Notes under the pieces: model-generated
What the model saw: the letters and a program-made list of their open reading frames with translations, nothing else
Told to the model about the DNA's origin: nothing
Databases searched by the model: none
Position numbers and translations under genes: made by a program
Shown: positions 46,817-57,884 of the stretch, one piece after another
How the letters are laid out: each line of letters begins with the position of its first letter
Position numbering within the stretch: the stretch's first letter is position 1
Source: Microstegium vimineum
Lineage: Eukaryota; Streptophyta; Magnoliopsida; Poales; Poaceae
DNA: 64,000 nucleotides
Assembly (NCBI GenBank): GCA_022036555.1
Contig: CM039133.1
Coordinates: 11,359,765-11,423,764, forward strand
Reading direction: 5' to 3'

Positions 46817-48268
46817 CGTGCAGATTATATAGTGTTTTTCAGTCCATGCCATTAGTACAAACAATTATTAGCAATGCTCACATAGCCAGATAACTTTATA
46901 TTTCTCTAAATACAACTCAAACACAAATATGCTCTCTAGTCAATCAAATTGATCAAGAAACAGAGCAATGGATCTTGGCCGGCAACAAACACTTCGTCCA
47001 TAGCTGTCCTCGCTAGGTCGCTGGGGGAAGCCTTATGCTTCGGTCCATACTTATAGTTGTTGTTGAGGCTGTTGGGAAAGAACGATGCTTTCATAATTTT
47101 CCTCTTTCTCATACACACACATGGAAAACATCAAATATATATAGATGAGTAAAAGTGGAGTATGTAACTCGTCAATATAATTTTTCCTCCATTTGTGGTG
47201 CACAGCCATACGCTGAAATTTAAGGGAGCCGCAAGGTTCTACTTAGTCAGCAATCCAGTAGCATCCTAGAGGACATACGACAGAGATTCAATGAACCATA
47301 AAAACGGAGGTCACACTGTGACGATTAATAGCAGTAGTTTTTGTGCTCGCAGTACAGAGATAATTGTATCCGGGTCCTAAAATGTTTTGCCTTGTGGACT
47401 CGAGTACAAAGACGTACAAAATAGGGGCTGAAAGATGTAAATTAAAGGAACATGTACATGTGCACATTTACCATTTGTACTAGTACTAGTATAGAAAAAG
47501 TTTAATCATAATGGATCCATCTAATTTTGTGCATTAAAGGCTGCCAATTCGTAACACACAACACTAACCAGGACACACATTTTATAGGAGCACATACACA
47601 CACATATATAACAGAGAGATATTTGCTATTTGCTTTCGTTCTACATCGGAGTTCTTAAAGTATCCCGACGAACTTACAATGTTAAAGAAATCCCTGGCAC
47701 TCAATATTTCTTAGGATCTATCTATACACAGAGCAGTGGGCTTTGGAGGTATCAGGAAATCTGACTGGTTAGCATCATGCACGCCGCTTCCAAAATTTCC
47801 ATCATAATTTCAAATGTTTTAGATAGTTTAAAATATTTCTGAGCAAACTTGCCATTGCTTTTAGTTGCAGAACGTTCTGTCTGTGGACTGTATAGCTCAG
47901 TGCAATCCACGCTGAAGAAGTTGCGCACTAGTGAACCAGGCTCTTACTCAGTTAGCAATTGAGTAGCATCCTAGAGGACAGACAATTGAGATTGAACCAT
48001 AAAAACGGAGGTCATACTGTGACGATTAATAGTAGTAGTTTTTGTGCTCGTACATAGCACAGAGATAATTGTACCCCATTCTAAAATGTGTTGCCTTTCT
48101 GGACTTGAGTACAAGGAAGGAATGAAGGAAGTACAAAATAGCAGCTCGAAGATGTAAATGGAACCTGTACACCAGGTTCACAATTAATATCTCTAGTAGT
48201 ATAGCAAAGTTGAATGATGGAGGCACGTGGTGCATTAAAGGCCTCTGTTTCATAAAACATCACTAGTT

Positions 48269-48273
48269 AGCTA

Positions 48274-48326
<53 letters not shown>

Positions 48327-48328
48327 AG
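48269..48328. repeat. (TA)n microsatellite
   Basis: About 60 bp of nearly perfect TA repeat inside unit F, absent from the other units. Confidence 0.9.
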
Positions 48329-48837
48329 CTAGTAGGGGTACATACTACATATATATAGCTAGTTCCTTTCATTCTGCCACCGGTGTTCTTATTAGTAGTA
48401 TCTACACCAATGGCCTTACAATGTTCAGAAATCCCCGCCTCTCCATATCTTTTAGGATGTACTATCTACATAGAGCAGTGGGCTTGGGAGGTGTCAAGAA
48501 ATTTGACTTATAAATGCCCTTCCAAAATTTCCATCATTCAAATGTTTTAGATAGTTTAAAATATTTCTCAACAAACTCGTCGACCCTTTCGGTCGCTGAA
48601 AGTTTTGTAAGAGGATTGCCAACCTCAGTGCAATCCACAATGAATATGTTTCACACTTTGTACGAGTGTGCACCCAAGACAGACATTCAGAACCAGTGTT
48701 ACAGATAAGTCATGCCAGTGTAGCCGTGTAGGAGTGTGCACCCAAGACAGATATTCAGAAACAGTGTTACTGTTACAGATCAGTCATACATGGTGTGGAT
48801 ACTGGCCTGAGGCTTGGGAGGAGTAATGATATTTTTA

Positions 48838-49430
48838 TTTTAAAGGTCAACGGGGGGAGGTGTTCTCCCCACCTGATTTTATATATATTGGCCCAAAATG
48901 GGGCCTTAGACAAAGTTGAGTACATTTGATGATTTACATCATCACACGCAGGGGGTGATGTTAAATAATGATGTTAAATAAAGGTGATGACTGAATTAGC
49001 CTTGTCTTGCCAATTGGAAGACTTGACACCATTGATCAGCAATGTGCTTCTTTTTTTAGGGAACTAATCTGAAGCACCATTGCTTTGCACGCTGCAAACA
49101 ATTGTGCAATGTTCTGTCTCTCATCTGAAAACAGCATCATTCCTGCCTTCCATAGTTGCCAGCATGACAAGGCAATGAAGGCTGAAAACTCATCTTTGGG
49201 TACCCCTCTTCACGGAGTCATCATGTGTAGGCTTCCTGTATTAGCTCCAAGCATTGAGGTCATGTTAATTCTCTGCCAGAATTGCTTACCAAGCACGCGC
49301 AGCCACTGGGTCTCATGCTCTTCCTGGCAGATCTCACATATGCCATCATGTAGCACATGCTTTCTTTGCAGCACGGTGCGTCACTGAATAGGCCACTGAT
49401 GAACAAGTAGCCACATCAATATGAACTTGT
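48838..49430 (-). mobile_element. L1-type LINE 3' fragment
   Basis: The minus strand encodes ICEICQEEHETQWLRVLGKQ and FIALSCWQLWKAGMMLF, then DERQNIAQLFAACKAM, a zf-RVT and C-terminal ORF2 pattern. It ends in the 3' region near 48840. The right border has a G run (49434-49447) that may hide an assembly gap. Confidence 0.7.
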
Positions 49431-49684
49431 CGGGAGGGGGGGGGGGGTGAGGGTTGATATGTCAGCAGTTAATCCTTAACTAAGATTGCTCCTTTGGCTG
49501 AATGTTTGGCATGCAGGAGCGAAAAAATAGAACGTTTGTAGGCTTGAATGGCCGGTCTAATTCTAAGAGAATATTCTTCTTTGTTGATTGCCCTTGTCCA
49601 TGTCGCCCATCGAACCAATCAGCTCGCATCCATGGACCGCCATGTCCTGTCTCTCATTATCCATTCAACCAAGTGCTAGCTAAG

Positions 49685-49846
49685 GTGGTGTTTGGTTACA
49701 ACCCTCTAAACTTTAGTAGCTAAACTTAGGTGATTTTAGGCCCTAAACTACCAAACACCCCCCTCCCCTAAAGTGCCCCCTAAACTTTAGTTGATGCACT
49801 AAACTTTAGGGGCCACTAAACTTTAGGGGGGTAAACCAAACACCTC
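49685..49846. mobile_element. 162-bp MITE with CTAAG duplication
   Basis: Ends gtggtgtttggtt and the reverse complement gaggtgtttggtt form the TIR. ctaag is present at 49680-49684 and 49847-49851. The inside is built from repeats of ctaaactttag in both orientations. Confidence 0.72.
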
Positions 49847-49979
49847 CTAAGTCCCCCAACATCCAGTGATGACATCACCAACCTTCTAGGTTAGACCAAT
49901 GGAGGTGCCCGATCAGGCAAGTAATAGTTGTCGTAATCATGAGTAGCTCATGCATCACCTTCCAGAGTGAGGCCAGATG

Positions 49980-50160
49980 CCTCAACAAAGATTAATTCTA
50001 GTATTATGGGAAACTTGGAAGGAAAGGAATGGCCGAGTGTTCCAAAAATGTCAGTCATCGGCTATCTCAATAGTGACTAAAATCAAATAAGAAACTTGAG
50101 CACGTGGGTGTGACAACTTTTACGCACATAGATTCGAGCTCAATTGGCTAGACTTTTTTT
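49980..50160 (+). mobile_element. Short LINE ORF2 C-terminal fragment
   Basis: The plus strand encodes LILVLWETWKERNGRVFQKC followed by QSSAISIVTKIK, the usual end of plant L1-type ORF2. No ends were recognised. Confidence 0.6.
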
Positions 50161-50300
50161 TTGAATGAACCAACACTAACCATGTTTGATTCTATTGCAG
50201 ATAGTACAAGCATATAGTCATAGAACACTACCCACATGAAAAGCTAACGACTTGAAGGATGGATTGTGTGCCTCGTTTCTCGTGCTTTAGGTTTTTTTGC

Positions 50301-50455
50301 CACTAGTACACAGAAGCTCTATAGAGACGGTTGGTAACCCATTTGCACTGGCGTTTTTTTTAGAATCGCCAGCGTTGGGGCCAGTGAAAATAGAACCACT
50401 ATACATGCGGTCGTTTGAGAACGCCTGTGGAAATGATTTACACAGGCGCCACAAA
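50301..50455 (+). mobile_element. Single CACTA-type left end
   Basis: Begins CACTAGTACACAGAAG and is followed by subterminal-type inverted motifs (cactggcg, cgccagcg, ggccagtg). It breaks directly into unit G near 50455. No partner end was found. Confidence 0.45.
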
Positions 50456-51560
50456 CTTTTACACAGCGATCGAGTAGCATCCGCACACGAGGACAGACGA
50501 CAGAGATTGCACCGTAAAAACAGAGGGCACACTATGACGATTAATAGCGGTAGTTTTTGTGCTAGCAGTGTATCTGCTCCTAAAATGTTTTGCCTTGTGG
50601 ACTCGAGTACAAAGAAGTAAAAAACAGGAGCTGAAAGATGTAAATTAAAGGAACATGTACATATGCACATTTACCATTTGTACTAGTACTAGTATAGAAA
50701 AAGTTTAATCATAATTATGGAGCCATCTAATTTTGTGCATTGAAGGCTGTCAATTCTTCGTAACACAACACTAACCTGGACATACATACATTATATAGGA
50801 GCACATACACACATATATATAGACAGAGATATTTGCTATTTGCTTTCGTTCTACAACGGAGTTCTTAAAGTATCCCGACGAACTTACAATGTTAAAAAAA
50901 TCCTTGGCACTCAATATTTCTTAGGATGTGTCTACACACAGAGCAGTGGGCTTTGGAGGTATCTAGAAATCTGACTGGTTAGCATCATACACGTCCCTAC
51001 CAAAATTTCCATCATAATTTCAAATGATTTAGATAGTTTAAAATATTTCTGAGCAAACTTGCCATTGCTTTTAGTTGCAGAAGGTTCTGTCTGTGGACTG
51101 CATAGCTCAGTGCAATCCACGCTGAAGAAGTTGCACACTAGTGGAGCAGACCGCGAGGAGGGAGGATTATCAGAACCAGGGGCACAGATCAGTTATACAT
51201 GGTGTGGATATAGGCCGAGGCATGGGAAGAGTAAGCATATTTTGCAGGCAAGTTAGATTTTTATCATCCAAATATTTTCCTTACTAGTGCATACTTCTGA
51301 AGATTTGGTATGTCGGCGCTTAAAACCTTAACTAAGATTACACCTTTGGCTGAATGTTTGCCATGCAGAAATGGCAGCATAGACAGTCTGTGAGCTTGTG
51401 CAGGATGCAAATGCAAAAACTTTCGTGAGTCGTGACTCTCCCCCTTCCACATCCAGGTGTGACTATCTGCTTGCATTCTCAAGCAAACTAGCTTTAGCCC
51501 AGAGCTTAGCTTTCTGAGAAGGTAGCTGAGAAAAACACGCATGGGTCATTAGCTCAAATA
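50455..51560. repeat. Local duplication, unit G
   Basis: Carries the part of the unit from gatcgagtagcatccg through the plus-strand relic to about 51.5 kb. It is closest to unit E in text (shared cccgacgaacttacaatgtt) and more diverged from units A-D. Confidence 0.75.
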
Positions 51561-51860
51561 TAATTAAAACCGAAGCAAATCTTCAAGCAAAAACATTTTA
51601 ATGAAACATGTATGTGTCTCGAACAACACTTCAATGGGACAGAGAAATTGACGCGTGCTCTGTAAAAGTAGTACAAAACATTATATATGGTGGAATTTGG
51701 TTCAGACGTTCAGTGCGTGGTAGCGCAAAGGAATTGAAATCAGATAACACTGTAATCTAAGCTGGGACGCTTATTGTGATCTCTTTGTCTGGAAATGGAA
51801 ACACGTAAACAGACAACACTGATTGATTGCATACAGTTTAGGAAGCCCTCTACTCCGACA
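51561..51860. other. Spacer after unit G, no gene seen
   Basis: Partly similar to the end of unit A (tgaaacatgtatgtgtctcg). No coding signal. Confidence 0.4.
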
Positions 51861-52060
51861 GACGGTCTGATCCTGTAACTTGAAATACCGGCAGATGGTC
51901 CAACATTAATTACAAATAGATATAGCAACAGACAGTCCATTGTTAAACTTATATTTAGCGTCTGATGGTTTGTCACATACTTTTACCGTCTGACAGCCAT
52001 TGGCAAATACACACTTTTAGCATCAAATGTTTTACGCTATATAGGTGTTGTGGTGTAGTG
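51861..52060 (-). mobile_element. Single CACTA-type end (minus)
   Basis: The minus strand starts CACTACACCACAACACC at 52060 and continues with repeated catctgac/ccgtctgac motifs in a subterminal-array style. The other end was not found. Unit H resumes directly after it. Confidence 0.5.
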
Positions 52061-52099
52061 AGATGGAAAAACTGAATTGCAGCCATAAAAACCGAGACC

Positions 52100-53690
52100 T
52101 AAACCCTAAACGATTTGTACTACTATAGAAAAAGTTGAATAATGAAGCTATTTAATTAATTAGGTGCATTGAATGGCTGCATTTCGTAACACAACACTAG
52201 CCATGATGCACATTTTATAGGGGCACATACATATATATATGGACAGAGATTTCTAGTTGCTTCCATTCTAGCACTACAGTTCCTAGTAGTATCATTCAAA
52301 ACCGAGACCTTACAATGTTCAGAAACACCTGTTTCTCCATAATTCATAGGATGTATCTACAAATAGAGCAGTGGGCTTGGGAGGTGTCAAGAAATTTGAC
52401 TGGTTAGTATTATACATACCCTTCCAAAATTTCCGTCATTCAAATGTTTTAGATAGTTTAAAATATTTCTCAACGAACTCGTGGATGCTTCCAGTTGCAG
52501 AAGGTTATATCTGAGGACTGCAGAACCCGGTGCAATCTACACTTGTGTGGCATCATGCACAAAGAGTGGGTTTCTAGGACCAGTGGAACATAGCAGTCAT
52601 ACATGGTGTCGACGCAGGTCTAAGGCCACAGAGCTTCATGTATGAGGCCACTGAAGAGCAAGGATATTTGGCAGGTAAGTTGCATGCCTATCATCGAAAC
52701 ATTTTCCTTGCTAGTACTTTTAAAGTTTTGATGTGTTGGAGGTTAAATCATTAATAAGATTGCACCTTTCTCTGAATGCTTGGCACGCAGGAGTGGAAGA
52801 ACAGATCCAGTTCGGCGGGCTTCAGTGCGACACAGATCCAGCAACTTTGGTCGAAAGAGTCACACTGTGACTTTGCTCTCCTCATCCATCCTCCAACGGC
52901 TCTGCGTTTTCAAGAAAAGCTCCCAGATCAAGGAATTTTGAGCAGGTAGCTAGCAGAGTAAAACACAAGTGTCATTACCCCACATGTAAAACCAAAGCAA
53001 CTCCTAAATCAAAACAAGAAATCAATGAAACATGCCTCATACAACACTACACCGAGCCAGCCAAATTTATGCATTCTGCAAATGTACACAACTGCAGAAG
53101 CCTCCGCATGGCGCAGCTGCTCCCACCTGCCTCCGTCACGTTTGATGCTTTTGCTTTGAATGGGTAAGAGCCTTCGGATAGGTATTGGAAACACGCGATG
53201 ACAACCAAAGCTGAGCCATAACACTGAATATCAGTGTGTTAAGTTAGATGGGACCTCTTTACTTTCAAAGTAAAGTTAGGAAATTAGGGGTTGAATGATT
53301 GTAAAAGGTAAATGATACATTCTTTTGTGAGGATTTAAAAATAAATTAAAAAAATTCATCTTAATCACAAAGCATTAAAATAATCTTGAAACTCCCAAAC
53401 TTAGACAACATGAATCATGTCAGTCCGGGGTCGTTAACTTGAGATACTAATAAAACAAGCCTGTTGTGTTTTTTTGAAGAGACTGAGCCTGTTATGTTAG
53501 CTAGTGACAAAAGTTGATGAAACTTGTTTGTGCCAACTTGATGTCCTAGCAAGGTTTAGAAGAAAGTAAAGTCTAAAACGTTCAACAATATATCAGTTTA
53601 AATCTATAACCAGGCATGCAAAACCACAGAAGATAAATAAGATTACACACACACACACAACTGGGTTTACGAGTTTCTTCATAGATCAAG
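52100..53690. repeat. Local duplication, unit H
   Basis: Runs from the segment before exon P to the segment shared with units B and D. It contains the plus-strand relic and ends near 53690 at tcatagatcaagcagctgcc. Confidence 0.82.
52495..52870 (+). pseudogene. Plus-strand gene relic, unit H copy: exons Q and R
   Basis: Exon Q ends at 52674 (GGCAG then GTAAGT) and encodes IAVIHGVDAGLRPQSFMYEA and TEEQGYLA, with a TAG replacing the CAG of FQDQ. Exon R 52791-52870 (acceptor CACGCAG) is fully open: VEEQIQFGGLQCDTDPATLV then ERVTL and TGA at 52868. The Q-R junction keeps phase 1. This is the cleanest 3' end in the cluster. Function unknown. Confidence 0.6.
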
Positions 53691-54063
53691 CAGCTGCCTC
53701 TGCCTGGAAACCTCGCTCTAGAGTATTGATGATCACGTGGATCTGGAGATTATTTTCAGTTGTTGATGTAATACAAAACCATTTCAAGGAGTACGACGAC
53801 CCAGCCACCGCGGGTACGGTGCCCCCAGTGCACCAGCGCCGGCCGGCCTCGGTCCGCACCACCACGCTCTTGCGCCGAACGTACAGGGATGGGTGGCGGG
53901 CGGGCGTGATGAGCGTCGCCGTCGCATGAGGAGCCGCGGAGGCCCAGCAGGTCGGGAACGCAGTCCACCGGCCGTACCGTACCGTACCTCTGCAATGACG
54001 ACATCGATCGAGGTCGAGGTGCTGCAGACAGCTGACGTCGGCGAGGGAAGACCTTTCATTCAA
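53686..54063 (-). CDS. Possible small GC-rich ORF, no function recognised
   Basis: A 125-codon open frame on the minus strand with a GC-rich 5' half and AT-rich 3' half. It includes RHPSLYVRRKSVVVRTEAGR and SSYSLKWFCITSTTENN. It overlaps other long frames in the same GC-rich block, which weakens the case. The start is the first ATG. No signal peptide or domain is seen. It could be a host gene exon or a chance frame. Confidence 0.22.
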   Translation of the reverse strand: MNERSSLADVSCLQHLDLDRCRHCRGTVRYGRWTAFPTCWASAAPHATATLITPARHPSLYVRRKSVVVRTEAGRRWCTGGTVPAVAGSSYSLKWFCITSTTENNLQIHVIINTLERGFQAEAAA

Positions 54064-54079
54064 CGTTCAAGATAGATAG

Positions 54080-54876
54080 ATGGACACACACACGACCCAA
54101 CAAATAAACTCCTTTGCTTTCAACTACGAGTTACGTTCAAGCTAGCAGCAGACGATTCTGGCAGGAGGAGACGTACTGTCCTCGATCGTTTAATTTGCTT
54201 TGAGCAGATCGACGTACGTACTCCTTCGCGTCTCAAGGATGCATGTGGCCACGTACTCACCAGATGCTTCGCCTGGGTTCTGCGTACCGTTCTACTTAAT
54301 CCGTTCTAAATTATAGTTCGTTTGACTTTTTCAACTCTAAGTTTGATCACTCGTCTGTGAACTGAGAAAAGGCAGAAAAAGACAGTTTCCCAACACTTGT
54401 CTAGCGTACGTATTTGGTCAGGCACAGCAGCACATCGATCTAGCTAGGTGATGAACTGGACTTCGTGGGGCTAGCTCGGCCGGGTTTGAGCTGCCTCGGA
54501 CCTCTCTGCTCTAGAAACCGGGTTCTCTTATGATGAGGTTTGGGCGGCAATCAAACATATGACCGCGCCCCAGGCCGGATATGGCTACACTGGAGCTCTT
54601 TCTACAAAGGCGTAAAGTCCAATTTACAAACTTGAACTCTGACCAAAGTCTGGATTTCAACATCGAACTCCAAAACCGTATAACTTTGGCCCTCAAACTC
54701 TTGAAACCGTTCAATTTTCAACCTTGGGCTTGTTTCTAGGCAGTTTTGGTGTATATATGAACAGTAACTTTTGATATTTTTTCAAAACTTTTTTAGAAAT
54801 CCAACTTTAAGAAGCAAGGAAGATGTATCTAGAGAGCTCTAAAAATCTTGGCAATGTCAAACTATTGGAGTTGCCT
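54080..54876. other. Intergenic, no gene seen
   Basis: Mixed-composition sequence without a supported gene. A partial Stowaway-like end may lie near 54294-54360 (cttaatccgttctaaattat). Confidence 0.4.
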
Positions 54877-55260
54877 CAACTCCAACAGTTTAGCATTTAA
54901 ACTTGGCATATCTAATTTTGCCAAAAAAACTGGTGGCCAACAGTTTGACATTTGAGCTTGGCATTTTTTGCCAAAGTTGCAAATAAAAACTCGCACTTGG
55001 AAATTTGGAGACCTTGAAAAGGGGAGGCAATTTTTTTTGCTTCTTTTTTTCACGGCCTAACACTAGGCGGCGCCCTTTTTTTTCCTTCCTTTTTTTCACG
55101 GTGGAAGGTGGCGGCTTTTTTTTCTTTCCTTTTTTTCCCGTTTTTGCCAAGTCATTATGGAGAACTGTTGGAGATTACATTTTTTTGCTTTGGCATATCT
55201 ATTTCAGAGTTGGCAAATTCCATGTTTTGCCAAACCAAAATTATCAAACTGTTGGAGTTG
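54877..55260. mobile_element. 384-bp MITE-like element
   Basis: Ends caactccaacagttt and caaactgttggagttg are inverted. Inner text repeats tttgccaa/ttggcaaa in both orientations. No clear target duplication. The Lys-rich open frames inside come from T/A runs. Confidence 0.6.
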
Positions 55261-57884
55261 ATCGATGATCGGTAATATTTGGAAGCAACTGATGAAAGCA
55301 AAGTTTGTACATGTTGGGTGGGATTGTGATCTCAAGGGCAATCTGATGGAAGCAAACTTCCATAGTAAGTTAGGCAATCTCAGGGGCCGAGTGATGGTGA
55401 AAGATAGAATTATATGTATTCTTTGCGAGGATCTAACAATCTCCCTCTCCCAGAACTAAAAAGCACGAAACTAAGATCGCGCTTTGGTGCGACAATCGCT
55501 TGGGGTCACCTCTTGTGCATGCGTGCGAAAATCAGGGACAACCTGCAATGAATGCAAAAAATCACCCGCCTCGTGCAAGGAAACTTCGCTCCGCCTCGCT
55601 CCTGCGTCCTAGAAGGAAAGCACCACACGAGATTTTGGAATCAAATCACAGGCCAAGTAATCACACGATATTGCGATGATGCAAATGGAAAGTTTTCGCA
55701 GGAGCCTCGTGCGTTCCAGAAGGAAGGCGCCGATCTCGGGAGTTTAAATATATACTCACGTAGGTAGGAACCCTCTCCATTCTGCATCCTCGCAGCTACA
55801 CGCCATGCCCGCCTGAGCCCGTCGCCCGGAAAATACTCCACGCCCTCGATAGCATGCAGGAAGGTAACAGCCCGACGCCTGATCTCGCCGCACCGCCATT
55901 GTAAGCCGTGTGCTCGCTCCGGTGAACAACCAGTCCCGGCGTTGCTCCTCCGCCCTTGGTAAACTGCAGGTGAGCTTCCCTGCACCCGTGCGCTCCTCCA
56001 TGCACGCACGTGCGCGCAAAGCACGCTCCGCAACCGCAACGGATCCGTGCGCTCCTCCATGCTCTGCTTTGCACGAGGGTTCCTAGCTTATTAGCTTGAT
56101 GACATCAGGATGACATGTCCATGCTTTCTTGCCGTTTTACTTCAGAAAAATAAAAGTGGAAATACATTGAAAATACAAGGAATAATACCCTTCAGCATGG
56201 ACTCGGTCCATGGTGGACCGTTCTCACGCCATACTACCAGTCCATGGTGCATGGACCCAGTAGTCTGCATGTGTCGATAGCTAGGAGAAGATGGTGTGAT
56301 TAAAAATGTAAGATTTTACCTCTCTACACTGTTTATGATCCGGCAATAACCTATTGTTAATGTTGATGTGTACAATCTGAGGACAAGTCCTTGATAAGAT
56401 TCAGTTAATGTATTCTTCAATTTTTATTTTGTGCAGACCACTCTAAATATATACTGATATCTGTCTTGTTAGTGTAGGTGCGTATTGTTTTTTTTCACTC
56501 CTGTATTTGTTTAATATCTATGGTTCTTTTACTGAAGGAAATGACCATTTTTTCTTTGTGATTTTTCAGATCTAATAGTTACAAGGCAATTCAACTAATA
56601 TATCAGAGCTGCCCTACATTCCTTGGTGGTAACAACCTCTCACCCATAGCCTCTTGAAGGATTATTGCCTGCATTTTTTTCATTTTGGTTGTTCAAATGT
56701 AATCTTCTTCCTGATGTAAAAATAGTTGAACACATATATATGCTTGGTGCTATAAAAAATATCTATATGCTTTTCTGATTCCCCTAAACTGTGATTTGTG
56801 GGTAAATAAATTGGCTGGTTGGGCCTCATTTGTATACTCAATGTGTGTTTTATGCATAGCCGAAAGGACCTAGAGGGGTCGTTTTTCGTCGTCAAGAGGT
56901 TCTTTTAATCTTTGGATCCTTTTTAGTTTGAGTAGAGGACTCCATTTCATCATTTAGTTTGATGAGATTCATAGTTTTACTATTTTACAAAAGTCTTGCA
57001 TCATTTCAGGCTTGCATCTCCCAAGGTTATTTTTAAATGGCTTATCAGACTCTATACGAAGATATTGTATACACAGTACATGCCAATTAGAATATCGTTC
57101 GTGCACGTTAGATTTACATTTCAAGAACAATATCGTGTAAAACGTTTAGATTCACTCAAATATTATATTTAAGTTCGTATATATGGCCGCGCTTGTGATG
57201 TTCATCCTCATAGCTAATCAGCTGTGTGAGATTAATAAATTCAAAAACTATGTGGACTGCGGCAAACCTGCAACAAATGACGTGCTACAACAATCAATCA
57301 ACTAATCATATACATACATTTTTTTTGTTTCATTGTATCTATTAGCCGTGTGACTCTTCTAATAAGATTGTAGCCTCAATCACAAGCATCTAGATTTTAC
57401 AGTATTTGTGTGATCTATGTGTTTTTAGTATAAAATGTTAGTTATCCCGTAGCAACGCACATGCATGAACTTAGATTATTTTTAATAAGACGAGAGCTCA
57501 AACTTGAGGTCAAAAAAGTCAAATGAATTATAATTTGAAACAAACTCGGTATTTGTCAATGAAGGAAAAACTAATAGATTATTTTTTGAAGTATACTGGT
57601 GGTCGCCAATAGGATTATTGATGATGTAAAGGAAGTTAAAACCCAACAGTTAGTCAGCTTATCTTTATGGAAACCTTATTCTACAATATATGTATGTGTG
57701 GAATTTATGTGCTAATAGTAGGATACCTTTCTACAGGTAGTGTTCATGGACACTCCGTGAGATACCGATGATCGGATACCTTTCAAAGACCTTACAAATA
57801 TAACAATTGAAGGTATATAAACTTTTACAAGATCTCTACATATTCTATGTGTATATGTTTGCAACTCACTAAAATTTATTCAAG
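55261..57884. other. Region upstream of the Helitron gene
   Basis: No clear gene. 55.6-56.1 kb is GC-rich with direct copies of ccgtgcgctcctccatg at about 55987 and 56045. Overlapping minus-strand frames there look like a GC effect. 56.1-57.7 kb is AT-rich. An exon-like segment 57737-57810 (acceptor CTACAG, donor GTATAT) would feed the next exon in phase 1 but contains a TGA. The Helitron 5' end was not located. Confidence 0.4.

Larger units (their letters stand above)
44190..47940. repeat. Local duplication, unit E
   Basis: Matches unit A from about 26230 onward but lacks the 264-bp MITE, so it shows the empty site. It is split by a compound LINE insertion (45336-46816). It ends with a diverged copy of the plus-strand relic (47.63-47.94 kb). 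Confidence 0.8.
47940..49545. repeat. Local duplication, unit F
   Basis: Restarts at the ctcttactcagttagcaatt motif and runs through a diverged copy of the plus-strand relic. A LINE fragment interrupts it at 48838-49430. It carries the (TA)n tract at 48269-48328. Confidence 0.72.

Noticed and set aside
54890..55268. Lys-rich minus-strand frame and Phe-rich plus-strand frame
   Set aside because: They come from T/A runs inside a MITE-like element.
55641..56074. Three overlapping minus-strand frames of 87-139 codons
   Set aside because: All three frames of the same GC-rich stretch are open and none shows a domain, so GC content explains them.
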